Of a stretch of DNA of 50,811 nucleotides, positions 17,028-23,582 are shown piece after piece (position 1 is the first letter of the stretch; every line of letters begins with the position of its first letter). The position numbers and the translations under genes were made by a program. The notes below the pieces were generated by a model, which saw only the letters and a list, made by a program, of their open reading frames with translations, did not search any database and was not told where the DNA came from. The DNA comes from a virus, in the IMG/VR virus record IMGVR_UViG_3300037485_001666, positions 1-50,811 of that record. One strand, written 5' to 3'.

Positions 17028-17265
17028 GTTTGACCAACTTGAGTTGCTTTTCACGGAAGCCGCCTGGGCCGCTCACGAGCTTTTCAAGATCGCTGGTCAT
17101 GAGAACGTCACGCTACTGGTGGACGCTTTCCGAGCCGGAATAGCGTATGAGCTTCGCCTTCACTATGGCACCTTCGAAGAAGCCTCAACTCATGTTGACG
17201 TATCCCGCCAAACCATAAGCAACTGGACACGGATGTGGAGACAACGGGAAAAGAAATCCCTTTGA
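17008..17265 (+). CDS. Small helix-turn-helix protein
   Basis: An 85-residue protein. Residues about 54-80 (GTFEEASTHVDVSRQTISNW) form a Fis/resolvase-like helix-turn-helix. The N-terminal half is helical and could dimerise. It is a candidate DNA-binding regulator at the end of this gene cluster. AGAGGAAAGAG lies upstream of the ATG. Confidence 0.6.
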   Translation: MEKPVSEFDQLELLFTEAAWAAHELFKIAGHENVTLLVDAFRAGIAYELRLHYGTFEEASTHVDVSRQTISNWTRMWRQREKKSL

Positions 17266-17415
17266 CTTCCCTGTCCTTGTCCTGTCTGCAAAAAATGCAA
17301 CAAAAAGATGCAAAGCGAAACATGGGGTTGGGGTTTGCGCCCCCCCCCTTTGCTGTGTTAATGTTTTCCTGCAATCATTTTCAGCGCACGAAATCGTGAA
17401 TCTTTGGGGGAAACA

Positions 17416-17727
17416 GTGTCACACAAGAACAATAGTGATGTTAATTCGGGGGAAGCGGGGTATCGTTTCGACAAAATGAAGTGCGACCCGGCCATTATTG
17501 AGTTGGGTAAGTTCATCAAAAAGAACGTTTCCGAGGAAGCCTTCGCAAGCCTCGTCATTGATGGGCTGGGACAGGCGCTCTATGTGAACTTCTCATTCCT
17601 GAAGTTCGGTTGTGCCTCACGACAGACAATCGTGGATTGGTTTGGATTCGACGAGGCGGTCACTCTCGCACTTAGCCTTGGCTACATCGCGGAGGAAGAC
17701 GGTCAGTTCAAACTAAATTTCGCGTAG
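17416..17727 (+). CDS. Small protein upstream of the replication initiator
   Basis: A 103-residue protein from a GTG with GGGGGAA just upstream; a TTG at 17404 is an alternative. It is helical, with a segment ASRQTIVDWFGFDEAVTLA that could be a helix-turn-helix. It is 10 bases upstream of the initiator gene and downstream of a 150-base gap with three TGCAA words and a G/C-tract inverted repeat. It may regulate replication. The family was not recognised. Confidence 0.55.
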   Translation: MSHKNNSDVNSGEAGYRFDKMKCDPAIIELGKFIKKNVSEEAFASLVIDGLGQALYVNFSFLKFGCASRQTIVDWFGFDEAVTLALSLGYIAEEDGQFKLNFA

Positions 17728-17737
17728 TGGGTGACTC

Positions 17738-18778
17738 ATGACAAAGTTGAAGAAGGGAAACTTCACTATGATAGATAATGACATGGAGTTTATCTTAGGT
17801 GATCCTGAATTCAGAATCTTTTTCCATTTGGTTAGAATGACGCGCTACGGGGAGAAGGTATTTGACACCAGCGCTCATATCTTAGCAAAAAGGTTTCTTG
17901 TAAATAAGAGGACATTTCTAAAAGCGTTATCAACGCTAATTGATAAAGAACTAATTTCAGTTTCAACTTCAAGTTCTGGAACTAGAGTTGAAATCCTTAA
18001 GTGCTCAATGATCGAGTTTCAAGATGACGGGGGGGGTTGTGCACCCAGTACACAACGAAACAGGGGGGGGGTTGTGCACCCAGTACACAACGAAACGGGG
18101 GGGGTTGTGCACCCAGTACACAAGGGGCTGTGCACCCAGTGCACAACGGTTGTGCACCCAGTGCACAACGACGACATTCTAGATCGAAAAAAAGAAGATC
18201 AAAGAAAGATCAAAGAACAATACAAAGAAGATCTCAAACCATCGAATTTTTCCCCGGACGTTCCCTCGAGCATTCCCCCCCCCCTCGCTCCCGCTTGCGC
18301 GGTCGCACTTTTGGAGGTCGTCCCAATCGAGAGTTCGAAGAAGCGACCAAAGGGACCAACGGATGGCTCCCTGGTCTTCCAGGCATATGTCGAGGCTATG
18401 GAAAAGAGATGGAACGTGACCCCGCCGAGAAGCGCAGCTGTTTCTTCAATGGCGAAGTCACTGATTGCCAGGGTAGGGATTGACAATGCCATTGCACTGG
18501 CAAAGTATTTTCCAACAAGGCTCGATCCAGCTTACATCAAATGCGGACATCCATTCGAACAATTACTTAAGCATCACATGGTTCTTCTGGGTGAAATCAG
18601 CACCGGGGTAAAACGAACGTCGGGAATTATTCGGAGATTGTCAGAACAGGAGGCAACACTTCAGTCAATCGACATGCTTGAAAACGGATTGGATTTTCTA
18701 CCAATAGGTCCAAGTACGCAAGAAAGGAAGAAAATAGCCGCAACAGCGACCATCACATCACGATGCGGCACGAAGTAA
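17738..18778 (+). CDS. Replication initiator, lambda O-like, with the origin inside the gene
   Basis: A 346-residue protein. Residues about 15-95 form a winged-helix-like domain (FRIFFHLVRMTRYGEKVFDTSA, RTFLKALSTLIDKELISV) as in O-type phage initiators. The middle (about 98-150) is low-complexity because the DNA there holds five iterons and G tracts. A charged helix and a proline-rich linker lead to a C-terminal domain (about 205-346) that may contact the helicase loader encoded next. An alternative start is ATG 17768. There are no polymerase or helicase genes in the genome, so host replication proteins are probably recruited. Function is inferred from fold-like pattern, iterons and neighbour. 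Confidence 0.7.
   Translation: MTKLKKGNFTMIDNDMEFILGDPEFRIFFHLVRMTRYGEKVFDTSAHILAKRFLVNKRTFLKALSTLIDKELISVSTSSSGTRVEILKCSMIEFQDDGGGCAPSTQRNRGGVVHPVHNETGGVVHPVHKGLCTQCTTVVHPVHNDDILDRKKEDQRKIKEQYKEDLKPSNFSPDVPSSIPPPLAPACAVALLEVVPIESSKKRPKGPTDGSLVFQAYVEAMEKRWNVTPPRSAAVSSMAKSLIARVGIDNAIALAKYFPTRLDPAYIKCGHPFEQLLKHHMVLLGEISTGVKRTSGIIRRLSEQEATLQSIDMLENGLDFLPIGPSTQERKKIAATATITSRCGTK
18029..18245 (+). other. Predicted replication origin inside the initiator gene
   Basis: Five iterons (18036-18169) are followed by an A-rich, strand-biased stretch (about 18172-18245) with repeated AAAGAAGATC-like words. The same order, iterons then easily melted A-rich DNA inside the O gene, defines the lambda origin. 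No experimental support is available here. Confidence 0.7.
18036..18169 (+). repeat. Five 21-bp inverted-repeat iterons
   Basis: Copies begin at 18036, 18071, 18104, 18127 and 18149. The perfect form (18149-18169) has 9-base arms GTTGTGCAC and GTGCACAAC around CCA. Copies 1-3 carry GTAC in place of GTGC in the right arm, copy 3 lacks the last base, and copy 4 has one change in the left arm. Copies 1-3 are separated by GAAAC plus runs of 8-9 G. They are likely binding sites for the initiator encoded by the same gene. Confidence 0.85.
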
Positions 18779-18808
18779 CCCCCAAAGGATATGAGGGATG
18801 AAACCTAT

Positions 18809-19411
18809 ATGACGAAAGAAGAGTTTGAGCAAGTCATTTCTATTTTATCGGAACTTTCGAGAGTTTCTTTGATGGATAGAGCGAAGCAATTCTATTGGGC
18901 CCACATTCGGCACATACCATATGACGAGATTAAACCAGCGATAAACCTGTTCTGTTCTCGTGGCAAAATGCCCACAGTCGAAGAGCTCCTTCGCGAATGC
19001 GGACGCACCGGAGTTCAAGACGCTGAAGAACGTCTCATGGAAGAGGCTACACCAGAGTTTCTGAAAAAGTCGCCAAAGTCATCAATTGACAACGCTTTAG
19101 GTCACCTTACGGTTTGCATTGATGCTAATGACGTTCAAGATAATGAAGAAGCAGAAGTAACTATATCAAACAAAATAGCAGAGCTATGTGCTAAAGGATG
19201 GATTGTAATTGATATGAGCGAACTATTCATGAATACATTCCACTCAGAGGCATTGAATTTAGGATGGAGAGTAACCAAGAAGCGCTTCTATCGCAACGTC
19301 AACTTCTTCCGATCAAGCATCGACGGAAAGAATGTCGAAGTCGATTCTCAGTACGGAAACTTTCAACGTTGGTTCAAGCGAGGCATCTTGCAGAAAACAA
19401 CGGAGGGATAA
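18809..19411 (+). CDS. Helicase-loader-like protein
   Basis: A 200-residue protein directly after the initiator. Residues about 5-65 (SELSRVSLMDRAKQFYWAHI, then PYDEIKPAINLFCSRGKMPTVEELL) resemble the N-terminal fold of phage helicase loaders such as SPP1 G39P, which load the replicative helicase. The lambda P gene occupies the same position. ATG 18809 has GAGGGA about 10 bases upstream; ATG 18791 has AAAGGA only one base away, so I prefer 18809. The C-terminal half is unassigned. Confidence 0.6.
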   Translation: MTKEEFEQVISILSELSRVSLMDRAKQFYWAHIRHIPYDEIKPAINLFCSRGKMPTVEELLRECGRTGVQDAEERLMEEATPEFLKKSPKSSIDNALGHLTVCIDANDVQDNEEAEVTISNKIAELCAKGWIVIDMSELFMNTFHSEALNLGWRVTKKRFYRNVNFFRSSIDGKNVEVDSQYGNFQRWFKRGILQKTTEG

Positions 19412-19553
19412 TCGTGAACATGACCCGATTGCTTTTCCCCCGTATACGTTCCCCTCATTCCCCCCTTTCCCCCACTCCCTTGAGTACGGGAGCGGGGCAG
19501 GGACCAACGTTTCGGGGTATCGTTTCCCCCCCGAATGCACAGGGGGCATGACG

Positions 19554-19817
19554 GTGGACTTGTCGAAGCTCAATGAGATTGACTGGAATCAAACGCCGAC
19601 GGTCTGCGTGGAGATCACACCGCAGTCAGAACAGCAGGCCGAGTTCCATGCAGCAATGCACATCCGCCAAATCGAGTTCGAGAAAAGCCTCCCGCCTCAC
19701 ATCGTCGTCATTCACAAGACCGAGTACGTCATCGGCGCCAAGCTCAAACTGTTCGTTACAATTTGTCACATCGACCACCCACATAGGAGATCATTATGTC
19801 GCCAATCTGCGCAGTAG
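19554..19817 (+). CDS. Small hypothetical protein
   Basis: An 87-residue protein. I prefer GTG 19554 because AGGGGG lies seven bases upstream; ATG 19548 would be one base from it. It contains a QQAEFHAAMHIRQIEFEKSL helix and strands IVVIHKTEYVIG. The family is unknown. The 142-base gap before it holds C tracts (TTTCCCCC, GTTCCCC) and no gene. It overlaps the next gene by 22 bases. Confidence 0.55.
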   Translation: MDLSKLNEIDWNQTPTVCVEITPQSEQQAEFHAAMHIRQIEFEKSLPPHIVVIHKTEYVIGAKLKLFVTICHIDHPHRRSLCRQSAQ

Positions 19818-19951
19818 ATACAAAGTCGATCGCTGAGATATTCAAGAGGAAGGTCATCGAAGCAACCTCAACCGAGGAGTACGACCGATTGACTGCTCTC
19901 TTCAAGGAAATCCTCGGACACGCTCAAATCTATCAGGAGCTGACAAAATGA
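19796..19951 (+). CDS. Very small hypothetical protein (51 residues)
   Basis: ATG with AGGAGA six bases upstream; stop overlaps the next start (ATGA). The product begins MSPICAVDTKSIAEIF and is helical and charged. Coding is supported by the ribosome binding site and gene packing only. Function is unknown. Confidence 0.55.
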   Translation: MSPICAVDTKSIAEIFKRKVIEATSTEEYDRLTALFKEILGHAQIYQELTK

Positions 19952-20271
19952 TGGAAGCTCTCGATGTCATCTGTGGCGGTACCTGGGGTGAGCGATACGG
20001 CGTCTGTCGTCGCTACTGGACGACGAAGATTCCAAACGACACGCCACCCATCGCCAAAATGCAATCCCGCAAGTGGACAGGCATCACGTTCCCATGGAAA
20101 GAGTTCGGGCCAGATTGCACTCACGAAGTACCAGAGGAAAGAATCAAGCCCCGTTGGATACTCTGGTGCGAGAAACTCAAGAACGATTCAAGCCAGGTTT
20201 CAATCATCACGATCCTACTCGACGAGCCCACCTTCATTCGGGACGTAGAAAATATCGTCCACGTTCTCTGA
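19948..20271 (+). CDS. Hypothetical protein
   Basis: A 107-residue protein with AGGAG upstream and ATGA coupling to the previous gene. It is tryptophan-rich (WTTKIPND, RKWTGITFPWKEFGPD, RWILWCEKL) with a C-terminal pair of hydrophobic strands. There is no signal or known motif. The family was not recognised. Confidence 0.6.
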   Translation: MMEALDVICGGTWGERYGVCRRYWTTKIPNDTPPIAKMQSRKWTGITFPWKEFGPDCTHEVPEERIKPRWILWCEKLKNDSSQVSIITILLDEPTFIRDVENIVHVL

Positions 20272-20285
20272 ATCCAAACCGACGA

Positions 20286-20314
20286 TTGACAACCGCCATT
20301 CGTCGTTGTACTCT
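20286..20314 (+). promoter_or_regulatory. Predicted promoter for the small-gene and modification block
   Basis: TTGACA (20286-20291), a 17-base spacer and TACTCT (20309-20314), in a 147-base gap before gene 20419. The first 19 bases closely match, with two differences, the leftward promoter at 43653-43635, so a shared regulator may bind both. Confidence 0.55.
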
Positions 20315-20418
20315 GCGGAATGCGAGAATAAAGGATATCTCCAATTTAGCGCTTGACTCCGGAGACGAAAGAACGGGAACGTGAATGACCGAAATCAATT
20401 CAAAAGAGGCGAGATATT

Positions 20419-20640
20419 ATGGTCAGTTTTGATATGCTTGGTCGTATTATCTTGGTTTGGCTATCGGTTGGTCTATTCATCAATCTGTCGGTTTTAATCA
20501 TACGTCCCACAGTCTTCTCCGACTTTCAATGGCACGAGAAGTTCGTCATCCTCGGGATGATCCAAACCGGTTGGTTGTTCCTGGCCGTCTATCTCATTGG
20601 GGATGGTCTCAAGAAACGATCTCCCTCGGATCGGCTTTAA
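20419..20640 (+). CDS. Small two-span membrane protein
   Basis: A 73-residue protein with two hydrophobic segments (about 7-28, LGRIILVWLSVGLFINLSVL, and 42-63, ILGMIQTGWLFLAVYLIG) and a basic tail, so both ends probably face the same side. AGAGGCGAG precedes the ATG. It is the first gene after the predicted promoter at 20286. Function is unknown; early phage membrane proteins often affect host defence or entry. Confidence 0.6.
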   Translation: MVSFDMLGRIILVWLSVGLFINLSVLIIRPTVFSDFQWHEKFVILGMIQTGWLFLAVYLIGDGLKKRSPSDRL

Positions 20641-20642
20641 TT

Positions 20643-20843
20643 ATGGGACGAGTTGTTATTACTCTCATGGACACAGAGGGAACTCTTGACGTTCGTTTGA
20701 GCGCGATAGTTCACAGGGAAGAGCACGATCCGGACACAGAATTACCGTGCGAACATGTCGCTCGGTGGCTTCTTCTTCAGTGCAGGGATGCTCAGGAGAT
20801 GTTCAAACGAAACCAGGAGAACGGCGGCAGTGAACTCAACTGA
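20643..20843 (+). CDS. Small hypothetical protein
   Basis: A 66-residue protein, two bases after the membrane protein gene. Two short strands (GRVVITLMDTEGTLDVRLS) are followed by an acidic helix. The ribosome binding site is weak, so translation is probably coupled. It overlaps the next gene by 14 bases. Function is unknown. Confidence 0.5.
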   Translation: MGRVVITLMDTEGTLDVRLSAIVHREEHDPDTELPCEHVARWLLLQCRDAQEMFKRNQENGGSELN

Positions 20844-21120
20844 GGACGACATCGTTGAAAGCGGGGCGTCAGCATTCGATCGTTGCATCTTGCACGAGTT
20901 TGAAGCATTGGACAAGCATCATTTCGGAATGTCCAAGCGTTACAAGTGCAAGCACTGCAAGTCGATTTGCTACTCGTCGTTCGTGGCTGGCTATCATCTC
21001 GGAAGGATTCATCAGGCTAATCAACACGCTATCAAGAAGTTTCAGGAGCATATAGATGCCGGAAGATGCAGAAATAACGCGGCTCACTCTGAGGATAAAT
21101 CACCTACAAGCCAAGCTTGA
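20830..21120 (+). CDS. C2H2-like zinc-finger protein
   Basis: A 96-residue protein from a GTG with AGGAGA nine bases upstream. It contains YKCKHCKSICYSSFVAGYHL then GRIHQ, a Cys2-His2-type finger, in residues about 36-62. It is probably a nucleic acid-binding or zinc structural protein. An upstream in-frame ATG at 20788 lacks a good ribosome binding site. It overlaps the next gene by 65 bases. Confidence 0.55.
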   Translation: MNSTEDDIVESGASAFDRCILHEFEALDKHHFGMSKRYKCKHCKSICYSSFVAGYHLGRIHQANQHAIKKFQEHIDAGRCRNNAAHSEDKSPTSQA

Positions 21121-21316
21121 GCGTGACAACGAACTGTTCGAACGGATATTCGGCAACATGTACGTTGGTTGTGCGGGGTGTCTCATCTCTCATTATCAGC
21201 CGAACGGCAAGTGGGGTTGCGCCTTGCGACCTCCACAGAAGCGTCACTGCAAACCCGCAGGTCAAGGCAGACACGAAGATTGTCCATGGATAGCTCATGT
21301 GAAAGGAAGATTTTGA
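21056..21316 (+). CDS. Small cysteine-rich protein
   Basis: An 86-residue protein with AGGAG upstream. A helical N-terminus (RLTLRINHLQAKLERDNELF) precedes a cysteine/histidine-rich half with CAGC, WGC, HC and DCPW, which suggests a zinc-binding or disulphide-rich fold. The stop shares a base with the next start (TGATG). The family was not recognised. Confidence 0.55.
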   Translation: MPEDAEITRLTLRINHLQAKLERDNELFERIFGNMYVGCAGCLISHYQPNGKWGCALRPPQKRHCKPAGQGRHEDCPWIAHVKGRF

Positions 21317-21579
21317 TGCACCCTAGTAATAAGATCACCCGTGAGAATCTGAAAGATGTTGTCTACTGGCACAGTCCAAAGCCAGAACAAGTACGAGGAA
21401 TGGAAAGGATAGCCGAGTCATGTGAGATACTCATGCACGCTATTCTGATTTCGTGTCCAGATTGTGCAGACAGAAGCGCAGCTTTGCGATGTGCTCGTGA
21501 GGCAAGGATGTGGGCGAACGCCGCAATCGTTCTTGACCCTGAGCATCACAATCCAATCGACCACACGAGAGGTGTGTGA
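21316..21579 (+). CDS. Acb2-like cyclic nucleotide sponge (anti-CBASS candidate)
   Basis: An 87-residue protein with AAAGGAAG upstream. Residues about 20-75 match the two-helix hairpin of the Acb2/Tad1-hairpin family: PEQVRGMERIAESCEILM, the CPDCADRSAALRC turn and the conserved end ARMWANAAIVL. Acb2 proteins form hexamers that bind cyclic di- and trinucleotides made by CBASS and so block the defence. Length (about 90 residues) and the WANAAI signature fit well. It lies in a block of small early genes, where such proteins are often found. Ligand-binding residues cannot be verified by eye. Confidence 0.65.
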   Translation: MHPSNKITRENLKDVVYWHSPKPEQVRGMERIAESCEILMHAILISCPDCADRSAALRCAREARMWANAAIVLDPEHHNPIDHTRGV

Positions 21580-21833
21580 TGGAATTAGTCAACACATACA
21601 CCATCACCGTGCAAGAAAAAGTCAACGCGGATGGCTCGGGTCAAACCAATTTCAACATCGTCGTCGAACATCCAAACAATGCAGTGACACGAAGTCGTGT
21701 CCTCACGGAGCTTGCTTTCAAGGAACTCAAGCAACGGTTGGAAGCGTTTTCCGATAGCCACACAAAAGAAATTCCAACACCAGAGAATTTTCCCAAGCCA
21801 CCCGGCACGGATGTAAAGGGGCCAGTCAATTGA
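21579..21833 (+). CDS. Small hypothetical protein
   Basis: An 84-residue protein coupled to the Acb2-like gene (TGATG). Two strands (NTYTITVQEKVN, QTNFNIVVEH) are followed by a helix (LTELAFKELKQRLEAF) and a proline-rich tail. Function is unknown. The stop overlaps the next TTG start (TTGA). Confidence 0.55.
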   Translation: MELVNTYTITVQEKVNADGSGQTNFNIVVEHPNNAVTRSRVLTELAFKELKQRLEAFSDSHTKEIPTPENFPKPPGTDVKGPVN

Positions 21834-22228
21834 AAATGCTCTGCCCTCACTGCCTCACACTCATCACTGACAGGCAACGGATGCTCGCATTCTACAACCT
21901 GCTCAAGATGCACGATTGGGACAGGGGGAGAGCATCGCAGGACTGCGGCATTTCCCGACGCCTCGCTACGCAATGGGTAGAGGCACTGCGAAACGAGGGC
22001 GTCCCTGTCCCAAGGACGGTGTTCCTCATTGATGGGCACCTCGATCACCCCTTCGGAAACAAGCGCAGGAATCACGCTTGGGTCCCTGGAGAGATCAAAT
22101 ACCTTACTCAATCGTGGGACAAGATTCCGCTCGACAAGATTCTGTTCGTGCTTGGTAGGCGTGACGCTAAAGTGATCGCTATGGCTGAACGACTAGGATT
22201 GAAAAGGGAGACACATGGAGATAAATGA
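21830..22228 (+). CDS. Putative DNA-binding protein with zinc knuckle and HTH
   Basis: A 132-residue protein. The N-terminus has CPHC. Residues about 25-55 (WDRGRASQDCGISRRLATQW) form a helix-turn-helix, and a second HTH-like segment lies near the C-terminus (LDKILFVLGRRDAKVIAMAE). TTG 21830 has AAAGGGG about eight bases upstream; ATG 21836 is the alternative. It may be a regulator of the modification operon encoded shortly downstream. It overlaps the next gene by 14 bases. Confidence 0.55.
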   Translation: MKMLCPHCLTLITDRQRMLAFYNLLKMHDWDRGRASQDCGISRRLATQWVEALRNEGVPVPRTVFLIDGHLDHPFGNKRRNHAWVPGEIKYLTQSWDKIPLDKILFVLGRRDAKVIAMAERLGLKRETHGDK

Positions 22229-22421
22229 GCGTCCAAATATCCACCAAGTCATTGCTCAACTTCGGGATGATATAGATTGCGCTGGATATCATATGGCAGA
22301 GGGTAGCCTTCTCGATTGTCATAGTGAGGCAACCAAAGAGTTCGCTCACGGATGTCTCAAAATTCTGATCGGAGTAGCTGCCGTTTTAGTCTTTGCTCTT
22401 GAGGATGCAAATGAAACGTGA
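22215..22421 (+). CDS. Small hypothetical protein before the hairpin array
   Basis: A 68-residue protein with GGGAGA upstream. It has a C-terminal hydrophobic helix (CLKILIGVAAVLVFALE) that could be a membrane anchor. It ends six bases before the first stem-loop of the array at 22428. Function is unknown. Confidence 0.55.
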   Translation: MEINERPNIHQVIAQLRDDIDCAGYHMAEGSLLDCHSEATKEFAHGCLKILIGVAAVLVFALEDANET

Positions 22422-22427
22422 ACGCAT

Positions 22428-22663
22428 GGTGCGTCCGTCCGATCGTCCTCTCTGCGCGACACAACCGATCGGATTGGCGCACCAAATCTCAATGGTGAGC
22501 GGAGGGCTGAGTGCATGGACGGAACCTCACACGTTAGCCCTTTGCTACCACTGTCTCGTTGGGAGCGGCTCGGAGGCTGTGAGACTCCGGGTTGACTCCA
22601 GGTCTCAATGGTGAGCGGCTTGGGTGTATGGCGTGCCCTTCATTCGCCCAAGTTGCCACTGTT
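22428..22663 (+). ncRNA. Four tandem stem-loops upstream of the modification operon (candidate cis-RNA)
   Basis: Stem-loops span 22428-22483, 22493-22550, 22560-22600 and 22607-22663. Copies 2-4 share the 5' core TGG(T)G(A)GCGG and a 3' core TTG followed by C or AC, which pair through tandem G-U wobbles. Their distal stems differ in sequence but keep pairing (AGGGCT/AGCCCT, CTCGGAG/CTCCGGG, CTTGGGTG/CGCCCAAG), which is covariation within one molecule. Copy 1 starts TGGTGCG and has an 18-position stem with one mismatch. Linkers contain TCTC. The array ends about seven bases before AAAGGA of gene 22681. No known riboswitch class was recognised. Confidence 0.6.
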
Positions 22664-22680
22664 CTGAAAGGAACATCTGC

Positions 22681-23157
22681 ATGAGAATCTACAAAGGCCA
22701 GGTCTTCCGAGAAGGACAGCATTTCATCTCAACCATCTCGAAGATAGCTGGTCGAGTTTGGACTGTCGCCAAGGTTCGTTTCACGGACGCCAACGGATGG
22801 CTCTACGTTCGTCCAATCATCGTCATGCAGCGCACCACTGGACAGCTTCTCATGCTCAACTGCATGGGAGCAGAGAAGGTCGTTGTTCCACCTGCGATGG
22901 TCAAAAGAAAACCAACGCCTAAACCACGACCTGGAAGCATCTATCGCCCAAGCTCTGTCTGTGCGTCGCCTCATTGCCTTTGTGTGTTGAGAGTCGTCTC
23001 TCGGGATTTGGTCGAAGTCATCGCCGTCCATTTAGATGAAGACGTTTGGATGAGAGTTGAGAATGCACGAAAGAGGCCGATGTCCATTCATCGTCTTCAC
23101 TGGAGATACAAGCCACACGCTACCGACATCAATCTGATAGGAGACAACCCATGTTGA
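22681..23157 (+). CDS. First gene of the modification operon, unknown function
   Basis: A 158-residue protein with AAAGGA eight bases upstream, directly downstream of the hairpin array. It is rich in short strands (VWTVAKVRFTDANGWLYVRP, LCVLRVVSRDLVEVIAVHL) with a lysine/proline linker KRKPTPKPRPG at about 94-104, so it may consist of two small beta domains. It overlaps queD by seven bases. The family was not recognised. Its place in the operon suggests a link to DNA modification, but this is inference only. Confidence 0.6.
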   Translation: MRIYKGQVFREGQHFISTISKIAGRVWTVAKVRFTDANGWLYVRPIIVMQRTTGQLLMLNCMGAEKVVVPPAMVKRKPTPKPRPGSIYRPSSVCASPHCLCVLRVVSRDLVEVIAVHLDEDVWMRVENARKRPMSIHRLHWRYKPHATDINLIGDNPC

Positions 23158-23579
23158 GAGTATCGAAGAAGTTCCATTTCTGTGCTGCCCATCGCCTCAT
23201 TGGACACAAAGGATTGTGCAAGAACCTCCACGGCCATCGCTACGAGTTGCAGGTATTCTGCGAAGCCGACGAGCCAGACGACGTTGGGTGCACTGTCGAT
23301 TTTGGTGAACTCAAAGACACTGTAGGCGAATGGATCGATGCTCATCTTGACCATGCTACAATGGTGTTCGATGAAGATACAGAACTGCTGGAATTCTGTA
23401 TGCGAACTGGCTCAAAGAGATTCTATTTTAGCGCCAACACGACCGTGGAAAACATGATTCAAAAAATCTACGTCAGGATGCAATCTGAATTGCTCAACCA
23501 ACGTTGGCGTCTGGTCGGTATGAAAATGTGGGAAAGTCCGAACAACTGCGTGACCTATACGGGTCCCAAAGGAGAATAA
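23151..23579 (+). CDS. queD: 6-carboxytetrahydropterin synthase QueD
   Basis: A 142-residue enzyme converting dihydroneopterin triphosphate to 6-carboxy-5,6,7,8-tetrahydropterin, the second step to preQ0. Zinc ligands are His14, His27 and His29 (FCAAHRL, NLHGHRY). The catalytic cysteine is Cys23, Asp67-His68 form LDHATM, and Glu128 lies in WESPNN. Length and motifs are those of the family. AGGAGA precedes the ATG. It overlaps the preceding gene by seven bases and is followed three bases later by queE, so the operon is co-translated. Confidence 0.93.
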   Translation: MLRVSKKFHFCAAHRLIGHKGLCKNLHGHRYELQVFCEADEPDDVGCTVDFGELKDTVGEWIDAHLDHATMVFDEDTELLEFCMRTGSKRFYFSANTTVENMIQKIYVRMQSELLNQRWRLVGMKMWESPNNCVTYTGPKGE

Positions 23580-23582
23580 GCT

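Noticed and set aside
18036-18169. CRISPR-like repeat array
   Set aside because: Repeats are inside a coding gene, only five, with spacers of 1-14 bases and no cas genes. They fit replication iterons.
22411-22614. 67-residue frame across the hairpin array
   Set aside because: Although GAGGA precedes ATG 22411, the product has no coherent pattern and the DNA is dominated by paired stem-loops; I treat the region as structured RNA.
22487-22664. preQ1 riboswitch (class I, II or III)
   Set aside because: The region lacks the short A-rich tail pseudoknot of class I and the arrangement of classes II and III as I know them; the repeated hairpins do not match. A new element cannot be excluded.
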